Assembly: GCA_017455525.1 (NCBI GenBank)
Contig: JAFTAP010000048.1
Span: 1 to 33,597, forward strand
Length of the DNA: 33,597 nt
Direction: 5' to 3'
DNA from: Lachnospiraceae bacterium
GTDB taxonomy: Bacteria; Bacillota; Clostridia; Lachnospirales; Lachnospiraceae
Below are positions 8,404-15,920 of this stretch, piece by piece. Within the stretch, counting starts at the first letter, position 1. Every line of letters starts with the position of its first letter. A program made the position numbers and the translations under genes. Below the pieces are notes generated by a model that saw only the letters and a list, made by a program, of their open reading frames with translations, was not told the origin of the DNA and did no database searches.

Positions 8404-8772
8404 TTAGTTGAGCGTAGCCAGTACCTGTCCTGATTCGCAGGCATCGCCTACTGAGCAGTCAATGCTTGCAACCGTGCCGTCCTGAGGTGCGACGACAGGG
8501 ATCTCCATCTTCATAGCCTCTATCGTGACTACCGGATCGCCCTTCTTAACGCTATCCCCAACCTTCGTGTCAAGCTTGAATACCTTGCCTGCCGCGCCTG
8601 CCTTAACCTCTACTCCGCCTGCAGAGCCTGATGACGCCTTAGGAGCGGGTGCTGCCGTGGGCGCGGGAGCCGCCTTCTTGGGAGCGGGCGCTGCAGCGCT
8701 CTCCGTAGCTCCGGTCTCCTCTACGCTTACATCGTATGCTGTTCCGTTTACCGTGATAGTATAATTTTTCAT
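8404..8772 (-). CDS. biotin carboxyl carrier protein of the decarboxylase complex
   Basis: This 122-aa carrier has a short N-terminal cap (residues 1-20), an Ala/Pro/Lys-rich flexible linker (about 22-50) and a C-terminal biotinyl domain with EAMKMEIPV. The biotinylated lysine is K88. It matches the MmdC/GcdC/1.3S type of swinging arm. It is the only biotin domain in the cassette, so both carboxyltransferases (9592-11025 and 5711-7117) and the OadB pump would have to share it. AAGGAG precedes the ATG at good spacing. Confidence 0.93.
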   Translation of the reverse strand: MKNYTITVNGTAYDVSVEETGATESAAAPAPKKAAPAPTAAPAPKASSGSAGGVEVKAGAAGKVFKLDTKVGDSVKKGDPVVTIEAMKMEIPVVAPQDGTVASIDCSVGDACESGQVLATLN

Positions 8773-8792
8773 TTTTTATTCTCCTTCTTAAA

Positions 8793-9575
8793 TCAATAAT
8801 GTCTCCTGATGGAGCGTACTACGAAGCCATCAGATGATACCGTATTTCCGGCTGCCGCCTCATAAGCGGTTATCGCCGCCGTGATGACAGCAATCAGAGC
8901 ATCGTTATCCATTGCATTCCCGGATGCGATCTCCTCTCTCTCTGCTATCTGGCTCACCGCATTATCCATGGGTGCAGCCATCTTGTCCTGCTTTGCCTTA
9001 GCTCCGCCTGCTCCCGGCAGGAACTTGAAAAGGCTTATTATAAGCGACAGGAAGATAAGGATAACAAAGGTCGTTCCCATACCAAGCAGCGTGTTAAGTC
9101 CTGCCTTCGACATATCCTCGGCAAGTGTATATTCCGCACTTGTAGTAATGGATGTTATCTTACTTCTCTTATCCATGACGACTACGGAAGTGCCGTTTCT
9201 TAAGTTTCCGATAATTTCAAAAGTCGCCGTTATCGAATCGGAATCAGAGGTCATCTCAGGCTCGGATATGCTCTGGATGCCTCCGAACTCATCAGCAAGA
9301 CTCAACCACCCGTCAAGACCATTCTTAAAAGCCTTGCCATCAATGGTATATCCATAGTTCTTGAAGAAATCAGCAACCTCGTCATCATCCATCTCAAGAA
9401 ACTCATTGGCGTATTCCGGATCAGTATTGCTGATCCCGCCCATGATGCCTTGCGCCTGCGCATAAGCAAGATCCGTGATCTCAAGATCCGGCTCGCTGCC
9501 ACCGCAGCCTGCAAGCGATACGCAAAGGACTCCCAGCATTATGAAGGCTATGGCTTTATTTATCATACTTTTCAT
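8793..9575 (-). CDS. oadG: OadG-family gamma subunit with lipoprotein N-terminus
   Basis: This 260-aa protein is much larger than the classical OadG, which is roughly 80-120 aa. Residues 1-24 form a lipoprotein signal with lipobox LAGC (C24). Residues about 30-150 form a predicted extracytoplasmic domain that I do not firmly recognise. A transmembrane helix follows at about 163-185, and the C-terminal cytosolic part ends with the OadG-like GFVVRSIRRHY motif. In the classical complex OadG links OadB to OadA and helps assembly. Here it appears also to be tethered outside by lipid. It lies between the acyl-type carboxyltransferase (16-bp gap) and the biotin carrier (20-bp gap). Confidence 0.8.
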   Translation of the reverse strand: MKSMINKAIAFIMLGVLCVSLAGCGGSEPDLEITDLAYAQAQGIMGGISNTDPEYANEFLEMDDDEVADFFKNYGYTIDGKAFKNGLDGWLSLADEFGGIQSISEPEMTSDSDSITATFEIIGNLRNGTSVVVMDKRSKITSITTSAEYTLAEDMSKAGLNTLLGMGTTFVILIFLSLIISLFKFLPGAGGAKAKQDKMAAPMDNAVSQIAEREEIASGNAMDNDALIAVITAAITAYEAAAGNTVSSDGFVVRSIRRHY

Positions 9576-9591
9576 GTCCGATAAGCCCCCC

Positions 9592-11025
9592 TTATACTGT
9601 GCCGTGCTTCTTGTCAGGTCTGTCTTCTCTCTTGGTATACAGCATCTCGAAGGCTCCGATCACGTACTTCCTCGTGTCCTCCGGAGCGATAAGCGTATCC
9701 ACGTATCCGCGGGATGCCGCTGACTCTGCGCTGGTCTGCAAAGCCTCGTACTCCTTAGCCTTATCGGAAATAACTGATGCGTCCTCGCCGTCATACATTA
9801 TCTCAGCCGCATGCTTGGCATCCATAGATCCGATCTTTGCGTTATTCCATGCGTATGCGTAATCAGCGCCTATAGACTTGGAATTCATGACTATCGCAGC
9901 CGTGCCGAAAGCGTCCTTGATATAAACGTTAACCTTAGGCACGGTAGCCTCGGCGAATGCCGCAGTAAGCTTCGCGGCTTCTCTTGCGATATTCTTCTCG
10001 GCGCACTCGCAGGTGCAGTAGCCTGTCACATTGGTAAAAGTTAGTATCGGTATCTCGAAAGCATCACAGAACTTCACGAAATCGGTAGCCTTCTTCACAC
10101 CCTTGACTCCAAGCGTAGCCTTGAAGGTCTCTGCGGGCTTTCCGTCCTCACCCGTTATCTCGGTGCGGTTAGCTATACAGCCTATCGTAGCGCCGTTAAG
10201 CCTTATAAAGCCTGTCACCATATTCTTGCCGTATGCGCTCTTTACCTCAAGGAAGGCATTGTCATCCGCAATCTCCGCAAATGCCGCAGCCGTATCGCCT
10301 GTGCATGAAGCAATAACGCTTGAAGCCCTGTTAAGATCATCATCGCAGTCAGCAAGCGCTTCCTCTTCATTATTAGAAGGAAGGTATGTGATAAGCTCTC
10401 TGATGCCTGCGAATATCTCATCCTCGCTGCCGGTGAAATCAACGATCCCTGCCTCCTCGCTCTGGAATGCAGCAGAAGCCGTGTCCTTCTTCTCCTCATA
10501 ATTGCCCTTTATCGCATTGGGGGAATTAACGAAAAGCTTCGCCTTCTTATCCTCCATGAACGTAAAGTCCGTGATGCCGGGAATAAGAGCGAGTCCGCCG
10601 CCGCAGTTACCGAACACTGCAGTGATCTGAGGGATCACGCCCGATGCCATCGCCTGATTGTGATAGATACGACCGAAAGCATTCAATGCGTCGGTAGCCT
10701 CCTCAAGACGAAGACCTGCGGAATCAATAAGACCTATGACCGGAGCGCCTGTCTTCAGCGCCATGTGATAAAGGTTCACGATCTTCTTAGCGTGCATCTC
10801 TCCTACCGCGCCGCCAAGCACTGATGCGTCCTGGCTGTACACGTACACGAGATTACCGTCGATAAGACCGTAGCCCGTCATCACGCCGTCACCGGGAGCC
10901 TTTTTTGTTTCGAGGTTGAAATCAGTGCTTCTGGCAGTTACCTTAGCGCCGATCTCCACGAAACTGTTTTCATCGAGCAGGGAAGCTATCCTTCTGCCCG
11001 CTGAGCTGTTTGTGAGATTGCTCAT
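9592..11025 (-). CDS. mmdA: divergent carboxyltransferase of the MmdA/PccB type
   Basis: This 477-aa protein has the two-lobed crotonase-like fold of acyl-CoA carboxyltransferases. The first lobe is recognisable (SQDASVLGGAVGEMHAKK at residues 64-81, NCGGGLALIPGITDF at 140-154). The second lobe departs from the family. Where propionyl/methylmalonyl-CoA enzymes have a PGFLPG-type loop this has TGYCTCECAE (334-343). GGAY is replaced by GTAA (374-377), AWP by AWN (392-394) and VMGAEGA by SMDAKHA (400-406). It is also shorter than MmdA (about 510 aa). The cassette has no biotin carboxylase, so decarboxylation or transcarboxylation is expected. The acyl substrate is uncertain. GGAGG is 7 bases from the ATG. 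Confidence 0.75.
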   Translation of the reverse strand: MSNLTNSSAGRRIASLLDENSFVEIGAKVTARSTDFNLETKKAPGDGVMTGYGLIDGNLVYVYSQDASVLGGAVGEMHAKKIVNLYHMALKTGAPVIGLIDSAGLRLEEATDALNAFGRIYHNQAMASGVIPQITAVFGNCGGGLALIPGITDFTFMEDKKAKLFVNSPNAIKGNYEEKKDTASAAFQSEEAGIVDFTGSEDEIFAGIRELITYLPSNNEEEALADCDDDLNRASSVIASCTGDTAAAFAEIADDNAFLEVKSAYGKNMVTGFIRLNGATIGCIANRTEITGEDGKPAETFKATLGVKGVKKATDFVKFCDAFEIPILTFTNVTGYCTCECAEKNIAREAAKLTAAFAEATVPKVNVYIKDAFGTAAIVMNSKSIGADYAYAWNNAKIGSMDAKHAAEIMYDGEDASVISDKAKEYEALQTSAESAASRGYVDTLIAPEDTRKYVIGAFEMLYTKREDRPDKKHGTV

Positions 11026-11099
11026 CTTTAGACCTCCATAAATAATGTTTATATAATACTGAAACCCGACACACGGTCGGAAAAGTTCACAGTTCTTCG

Positions 11100-11108
11100 A
11101 TTATATCA
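11100..11108 (-). promoter_or_regulatory. extended -10 promoter of the decarboxylase cassette
   Basis: TGATATAAT on the minus strand is a TGn-TATAAT extended -10 box about 75 bases before the mmdA ATG. No good -35 hexamer is seen. The leader of roughly 68 bases contains a small hairpin CCGAC-N5-GTCGG around 11074-11088. No terminator separates scpB (stop at 11136) from it, so read-through from the scp operon is also possible. Confidence 0.6.
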
Positions 11109-11135
11109 TAAATGGAGTTTAAGATACAGTTTTTT

Positions 11136-11711
11136 TTAGATTTTGACCGAAAGTCTCTCTTCCGCCTCTTCCTCGGCTTCCTCCCGGAACTCCTCTACAT
11201 GCTCCGGCGCTATCTCCGGCAGGTCATCAAGCGAATCAACCCCGAAAGCCCTAAGGAAGTCATCTGTCGTTCCAAATAAGATCGGTCTCCCCGGAGCGTC
11301 AAGCCTTCCAAGCTCCTTCACAAGACCGTATTCCACAAGCCTGCTCACAGCCCCGTCCGAGTTCACGCCTCTTATCGATTCAATCTGAAGCTTAGTCACG
11401 GGCTGTTTGTACGCAACGATGGATAAAGTCTCTAACTGCACGTCCGTAAGCTGGTATTCTCTTTTATTCTTCGCTATCTTCGTAAGATAGGGGTAAAGCT
11501 CCGCCTTGGTGCATAGCTGAAGCTTATCCTCCACATGGGTAAGCTCTATGCCTCGTCCTGCCTTTTCATAGTCAGACGCAAGCTCCTTAGCAGCCTCATT
11601 GACAGCGCCCTTATCGCACTCCGTTATCTCCGCAAGCTTATCTATGGAAACCGCATCGCCCGTGGCGAAAAGCACTCCCTCTATGACTGCCTTTAATTCT
11701 GTATTATCCAT
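11136..11711 (-). CDS. scpB: segregation and condensation protein B
   Basis: ScpB is the winged-helix partner of the SMC-ScpA condensin that organises and segregates the chromosome. The 191-aa sequence has the standard features: ALKAVIEGVLF-like start (LKAVIEGVLFATG), LQLCTK, the central LSIVAYKQPVTKLQIESIRGVN motif and the GRPILFGTTDDFLRAFG second winged-helix segment. The acidic tail is Glu-rich. It lies 72 bp downstream of scpA with no recognisable promoter between them. Confidence 0.95.
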   Translation of the reverse strand: MDNTELKAVIEGVLFATGDAVSIDKLAEITECDKGAVNEAAKELASDYEKAGRGIELTHVEDKLQLCTKAELYPYLTKIAKNKREYQLTDVQLETLSIVAYKQPVTKLQIESIRGVNSDGAVSRLVEYGLVKELGRLDAPGRPILFGTTDDFLRAFGVDSLDDLPEIAPEHVEEFREEAEEEAEERLSVKI

Positions 11712-11783
11712 CTATCGTCACTCCTCTGTTAATACCGGTCAGCATGTATCCAGCTTATCATATACATCGTATACCGGAAAGCA

Positions 11784-12578
11784 TCAAGTCCGGATGTTCA
11801 TCTCCGTATCAGGCTCGTCTGCGATCTCCTTTACTATTATCTCTATGTCGTCTCCGACCTCCGCCTGCCTTGCCTCTACCTCTCCGTTCTTCATCATCTC
11901 CAAGATGCATAAAAAGGAAATGATGATCTCCGCCTTAGAGCCCGCCTCCGTAAGAAGATCCCTGAAGGAAAAGCTTTTTCTCCCTCTTGCGAAATTCCTT
12001 ATATAAGAAACCTTCGCCTCGGCATCGACCTCCTCCTTCTCTATCGTGCCGAACTTCGACCTCACAGGATCTATCTTATCCTCCTGCCGTCTTATGAGCT
12101 CATCGAATATCGCATTAAGCTTCTGCAAGGTATTATCTCCGACAAGCCTTTCAAGATCTATAGGCTCCTCGAAATCAAGCACCTCTTTCGGCATGGAGCT
12201 TCCCTTATATAGAGCCCTGCTTGCGTCCATGCTCATATCGCGTAATTCAAGCGAAGCATACTTATAAATCTTATATTCAAGAAGCCTCTGTACGAGCTCG
12301 GTACGGGGGTCGATCTCCTCGCCCTCCTCGTCCTTCTCCTTAGGCAGGAGCATCCTGCACTTAATGTCTAGGAGCGTAGACGCCATGACAAGGAACTCCG
12401 ACATCGTATCCATGTCGTAATCGTCCTCGCGAAGTCCCTCCAGATACTCCATATACTGCTCCGTGATAAGCGCAACAGGGATATCATAAATATCCACCTT
12501 ATTCTTATCTATAAGGTGGAGCAGAAGGTCTAACGGACCCTCGAATTTTTCTAATTTAAACTCTAATTCACTCGCCAT
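11784..12578 (-). CDS. scpA: segregation and condensation protein A
   Basis: ScpA is the kleisin that bridges the SMC heads. The N-terminus FEGPLDLLLHLIDKNKVDIYDIP is diagnostic, and the C-terminal winged helix (RKSFSFRDLLTEAGSKAEIIISFLCILEMMKNGEV) is present, giving 264 aa, a normal length. Its start overlaps the end of the metallophosphoesterase gene by 11 bp, so it belongs to the yebC-to-scpB operon. Confidence 0.95.
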   Translation of the reverse strand: MASELEFKLEKFEGPLDLLLHLIDKNKVDIYDIPVALITEQYMEYLEGLREDDYDMDTMSEFLVMASTLLDIKCRMLLPKEKDEEGEEIDPRTELVQRLLEYKIYKYASLELRDMSMDASRALYKGSSMPKEVLDFEEPIDLERLVGDNTLQKLNAIFDELIRRQEDKIDPVRSKFGTIEKEEVDAEAKVSYIRNFARGRKSFSFRDLLTEAGSKAEIIISFLCILEMMKNGEVEARQAEVGDDIEIIVKEIADEPDTEMNIRT

Positions 12579-13383
12579 TTTGCTCTTGCCTTTTTATATC
12601 AACGATCACAAGCTCCGGCGGATTATTGACCCTAAGATGTATCGTGTGCATGCCAAGTCCCCTCGATACTATCATCTTAGATTTCTTCCTCTCAAAAAGT
12701 CCCGCATCATAATCCGGAAATATCTTGAGCTTAGGAGAAATAAGGCCGCCCCGCCCCGGAACCCTTATCACTCCTCCGTGCATGTGCCCGGAAAGGACAA
12801 GCTCCGGTCCGTAATCGCTGTAAGCCTCAAAAAACTGTGGATCATGTGCTACCATCACATTGAAATAGTCGCTTTCAAGCTCACCAAGGACCTGCCTGAT
12901 CTGCCACGCGCTAAGCCCCATAGTACCGCCTATCCTGCTATAATAATAAATCGGTAAGTCAAAGCATGAAACCTTGATACCCGTATCTCCGAGAAATTTA
13001 TAAGAATTCGTAAGCACCTTAAGGTCAGCAGCCTTAAGCCCCGCTATGAAGCGTCTTCTCACACGGTGAAGATACCTGCCGTCCATTATCTTCTTCTCAT
13101 GGTTTCCCATGCAGTATATCAGAGGATAATGCTCATGTATCAGGCGTATGACCTTCATTGCCCTCATCGGATCTGAGCCTTCCACGCCGTCCACCATGTC
13201 GCCCGCAGTGATCACGCAGTCCGGCTTCTCTACGTCAATCTGATGCAGAAGCCATCTTCCCCCATCCTCGCTCATGCAATTATGAAGATCCGCCATCACG
13301 GCAAGGCGCACGTTGCGCTTCACCTTATCGCTTTCAACTGTATAATGACTTATCTCAAACTTAGAATTAATATAAAAATCCAT
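12568..13383 (-). CDS. calcineurin-like metallophosphoesterase
   Basis: This protein of about 271 aa has all the metal-ligand motifs of the calcineurin-like fold in order: VMADLHN, GDMVDG, GNHE, a VAHDP segment and GHMHGG. It resembles the YkuE-like branch, but the N-terminal membrane or signal segment is missing, so it is probably cytosolic. The ATG at 13383 is preferred; a TTG three codons earlier overlaps the stop of the upstream gene in a TTGA junction and cannot be excluded. No clear ribosome site precedes either, suggesting translational coupling. Substrate is unknown. Confidence 0.85.
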   Translation of the reverse strand: MDFYINSKFEISHYTVESDKVKRNVRLAVMADLHNCMSEDGGRWLLHQIDVEKPDCVITAGDMVDGVEGSDPMRAMKVIRLIHEHYPLIYCMGNHEKKIMDGRYLHRVRRRFIAGLKAADLKVLTNSYKFLGDTGIKVSCFDLPIYYYSRIGGTMGLSAWQIRQVLGELESDYFNVMVAHDPQFFEAYSDYGPELVLSGHMHGGVIRVPGRGGLISPKLKIFPDYDAGLFERKKSKMIVSRGLGMHTIHLRVNNPPELVIVDIKRQEQNGE

Positions 13384-13388
13384 TTCAA

Positions 13389-14255
13389 TCAATAATAGTC
13401 ATCGGCAAGGTCTGATCCGCTGTCAAAGTCAGAACCGTAGTCATCATCATATCCGCCGCCCGAACCATAGTCCGCATCATAACCGTCGCCGTCATCCGAA
13501 GAATCAGAACCACGAGACACATCTCCGTCATCCGCATCATCCCCGGATGAAAATCCGTAACCATATCCATCATCATTAGTGTCATTGTCATCAGGCAGAT
13601 CAGTTCTCTCTGTTGAAGCCACAGGCTCGTCATCATAATATCCATAGTCATCACCGCCTGATGAGCTGTCAGGATCAAAGCTGTAGCCGTAATCATCATC
13701 CGTGCTTTCTGTCACTTCACGCACAGGTTCAGCTTTTTCCTCCCTCACTTCTGAAGCTTCTCCGTATCCGCCGTAATCAGAATCATCCACGTCATATTCG
13801 AGGCTGCTCTTTTTCTTGACGGGAGGCATCTTCATAGGATTAGGTATCATCCCCGGCTTCTCGTCCACCGGCGGATCGAATCTCTCCGGATCATACGCAG
13901 GCTTAGGGCTTACCGGCTCATCATACTCCGGCGCCTTGTATGATATCTCTATATCCTGTTTCTCATGCGTTCCGACAGGTGCATACGCTGTATCATAACC
14001 ATCTGAAGAACCATGCTCTGATGCAGCGCTTCCATTTGGAATGTCATAATCATACGATTCTACAGGCTGCGGCTTCTTCGCATAGTTCTCTGCAGATGCT
14101 CTTCTGTCATGTCCGCTCCACCTTTCTCCTGTCCTTCTTTCCGGCTTTGCAGAGCTCTTGAATAAAGCCCTTCCCTCGGAAGCCTTCGTTATGGGGGAGC
14201 CGTCTATATTCTTTTCAGAAAAGGGCTCCGGCAGGAGCAGGGCTTCTGTATCCAT
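13389..14255 (-). CDS. acidic, Asp/Tyr/Gly/Ser-rich predicted disordered protein
   Basis: I do not recognise this 288-aa protein. It has no signal peptide and no membrane segment. The N-terminal third is mixed in charge with several Arg/Lys (RRTGERWSGHDRR near residues 40-52). A Pro-rich middle contains PMKMPPVKKK. From about residue 155 to the end it is almost wholly D, Y, G, S and E, with many DYG, YGY and DDG steps, ending DLADDYY. Such composition predicts intrinsic disorder with regularly spaced aromatic residues. It lies 3 bp after yebC and directly before the metallophosphoesterase-scpA-scpB genes. The tidy packing argues that the frame is real. Function unknown. Confidence 0.7.
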   Translation of the reverse strand: MDTEALLLPEPFSEKNIDGSPITKASEGRALFKSSAKPERRTGERWSGHDRRASAENYAKKPQPVESYDYDIPNGSAASEHGSSDGYDTAYAPVGTHEKQDIEISYKAPEYDEPVSPKPAYDPERFDPPVDEKPGMIPNPMKMPPVKKKSSLEYDVDDSDYGGYGEASEVREEKAEPVREVTESTDDDYGYSFDPDSSSGGDDYGYYDDEPVASTERTDLPDDNDTNDDGYGYGFSSGDDADDGDVSRGSDSSDDGDGYDADYGSGGGYDDDYGSDFDSGSDLADDYY

Positions 14256-14258
14256 TGA

Positions 14259-14987
14259 TTACTCGTCCCAGTTATGATATACCGCCTGTACGTCGTCATC
14301 TTCTTCTAAGAGGTCGAGAAGTCTCGTAAGAGCCGTCCTGTCCTCGTCGCTGTCTACTGCCTGATAATTCTGCGGAAGCATGGCAACCTCCGCCGAAGCC
14401 ATAGCTATACCCTCTTTCTCAAGCTTCTCCCTGACCGTATCAAAGTCCGCCGGAGCAGTTATTATCTCATAGGAATCATCCTCTTCCTTGAAATCCTCAG
14501 CCCCTGCGTCAAGAGCCGTCATCATCAGGTCGTCCGCCTCCATGTCGCATTCTTCCTTATCGACGATTATCTGTCCCTTCTCGTCAAACATGAAGGACAC
14601 GCAGCCGGGAGTTCCCATATTCCCCTTGCCCTTGGTAAAAGCAGATCTCACGTTAGCCGCCGTGCGGTTCTTATTATCCGTAAGGGCATTCACGATTATA
14701 GCTATGCCCGCAGGACCGTAGCCCTCATAGGTGCAGTATTCGTAATTGACCCCGCTTCCCTCGCCGGAAGCCTTCTTTATACCGCGCTCTATGGTGTCGT
14801 TAGGCATATTGTTTGCCTTTGCCTTAGCGATGACCGTCGCAAGCTTGAAGTTATTCGAGGGATCCGGTCCGCCCTCCTTCACGGCGACGGCTATCTCCCT
14901 GCCTATTATCGTGAATATCTTGCCCTTTGCCGCATCGTTCTTTTCCTTCTTGTGCTTGATATTAGCGAATTTTGAATGTCCTGACAT
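14259..14987 (-). CDS. yebC: YebC/PmpR family protein
   Basis: This 242-aa protein opens with the diagnostic [14 protein letters not shown] and has the family segments [42 protein letters not shown] and [15 protein letters not shown]. YebC proteins have been described as transcriptional regulators and, more recently, as factors that relieve ribosome stalling at proline-rich stretches. AAGGAG is 7 bases before the ATG. It has its own upstream promoter (15067-15075) and leads the operon through scpB. Confidence 0.95.
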   Translation of the reverse strand: MSGHSKFANIKHKKEKNDAAKGKIFTIIGREIAVAVKEGGPDPSNNFKLATVIAKAKANNMPNDTIERGIKKASGEGSGVNYEYCTYEGYGPAGIAIIVNALTDNKNRTAANVRSAFTKGKGNMGTPGCVSFMFDEKGQIIVDKEECDMEADDLMMTALDAGAEDFKEEDDSYEIITAPADFDTVREKLEKEGIAMASAEVAMLPQNYQAVDSDEDRTALTRLLDLLEEDDDVQAVYHNWDE

Positions 14988-15030
14988 TTTATATCTCCTT
15001 ATTCTTATTTATATTATTCTGCTATCTTGT

Positions 15031-15075
15031 TATAAAGTTGACATATAAAGCAACTTTATAGACGCAATTATACCA
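15031..15075 (-). promoter_or_regulatory. yebC promoter with inverted repeat at the transcription start
   Basis: TGGTATAAT on the minus strand (15075-15067) is an extended -10 box. Just downstream, covering the expected start site and early leader, is a perfect 10-bp inverted repeat TATAAAGTTG-N10-CAACTTTATA (15031-15060). It could be an operator or a 5' leader hairpin. It is not followed by a T-run in the transcribed direction, so it is not a good terminator for the upstream CorC gene. Confidence 0.5.
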
Positions 15076-15092
15076 CATATACAAGAATTCTT

Positions 15093-15908
15093 TCAGATCC
15101 TCTTAACTCTCACTGACTGAATCACATGATTCTTAATAGATATTACATGGAAGTTATACCCGCCATAGTCCGTCTCGAATATCTCTCCCGACTTCGGCAC
15201 ATGCCCCAGCACCGACGTAAGAAAGCCGTTCAAAGTCTCCACCTCTTCATCCTCAAAATGTATGCCTATCTTCTCCTCTATATCCGCAAGAGGCGTAAGC
15301 CCCTTCACGATATATGCGTCGCCGCCTATCTTCCTTATATCCGCCTCATCGTCGTCATACTCGTCAAGTATGTCGCCGACAAGCTCTTCTAATATATCCT
15401 CCAAAGTCACAAGCCCCGATGTCTGCCCGTACTCATCGACTACTATGACTAGATGTGTCTTCTTCGCCTGCATCATAGCGAAGAGCTCGTCTATCTTCCT
15501 TGTCTCCGGCACGAAGCTTGCGGGCTTTATAAGTCCATCTATCTCGCCCACGGACTTATCAAGCAATGACTTATCCCTGCCGGTCCTTATCACATCTTTC
15601 ATGTGAACGATTCCGAGTATATCATCTATAGACTCATGATATACCGGATACCTCGAATTAGAGCCATCAAGTATGATATCTATGCACTCTGATAAAGGAG
15701 TCACGTCCTCTATCGCATTCATCTCCTCTCTGTGCGTCATGATATCGTGGGCTTCCTTGTCGTCAAGCTCGAAGACCTTCTCGATTATCTTCGCCTCTGA
15801 CTCCTCAAGCTCCCCCGTATCCGCTCCCTCGGAGACTATTGACTTTATCTCGTTCTCGTATTTATCTTCTTCAGCGCCCTTAGGACGCAGGAATTTAGGC
15901 AGTTCCAT
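15093..15908 (-). CDS. CorC/HlyC-type CBS-pair protein
   Basis: This 271-aa soluble protein has an N-terminal acidic segment, a pair of CBS domains (about residues 60-190, with RYPVYHESIDDILGIVHMKD and VDEYGQTSGLVTLEDILEE) and a C-terminal CorC_HlyC transporter-associated domain (about 205-271, GDAYIVKGLTPLADIEEKIG). The DUF21 membrane domain found in full CNNM proteins is absent, as in E. coli CorC. CBS pairs bind adenine nucleotides; roles in Mg2+/Co2+ efflux are known for relatives. It follows alr by 12 bp without a close ribosome site. Confidence 0.87.
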   Translation of the reverse strand: MELPKFLRPKGAEEDKYENEIKSIVSEGADTGELEESEAKIIEKVFELDDKEAHDIMTHREEMNAIEDVTPLSECIDIILDGSNSRYPVYHESIDDILGIVHMKDVIRTGRDKSLLDKSVGEIDGLIKPASFVPETRKIDELFAMMQAKKTHLVIVVDEYGQTSGLVTLEDILEELVGDILDEYDDDEADIRKIGGDAYIVKGLTPLADIEEKIGIHFEDEEVETLNGFLTSVLGHVPKSGEIFETDYGGYNFHVISIKNHVIQSVRVKRI

Positions 15909-15920
15909 AATTTACAGCTG

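Noticed and set aside
13385-13699. Met/Thr-rich 104-codon frame
   Set aside because: It is a shadow of the Asp/Tyr-rich gene in another frame, created by GAT/GAC-rich codons.
15038-15060. Plus-strand promoter TTGACA near yebC
   Set aside because: No -10 hexamer at 16-18 bases and no plus-strand gene beyond it; it is one arm of the inverted repeat.
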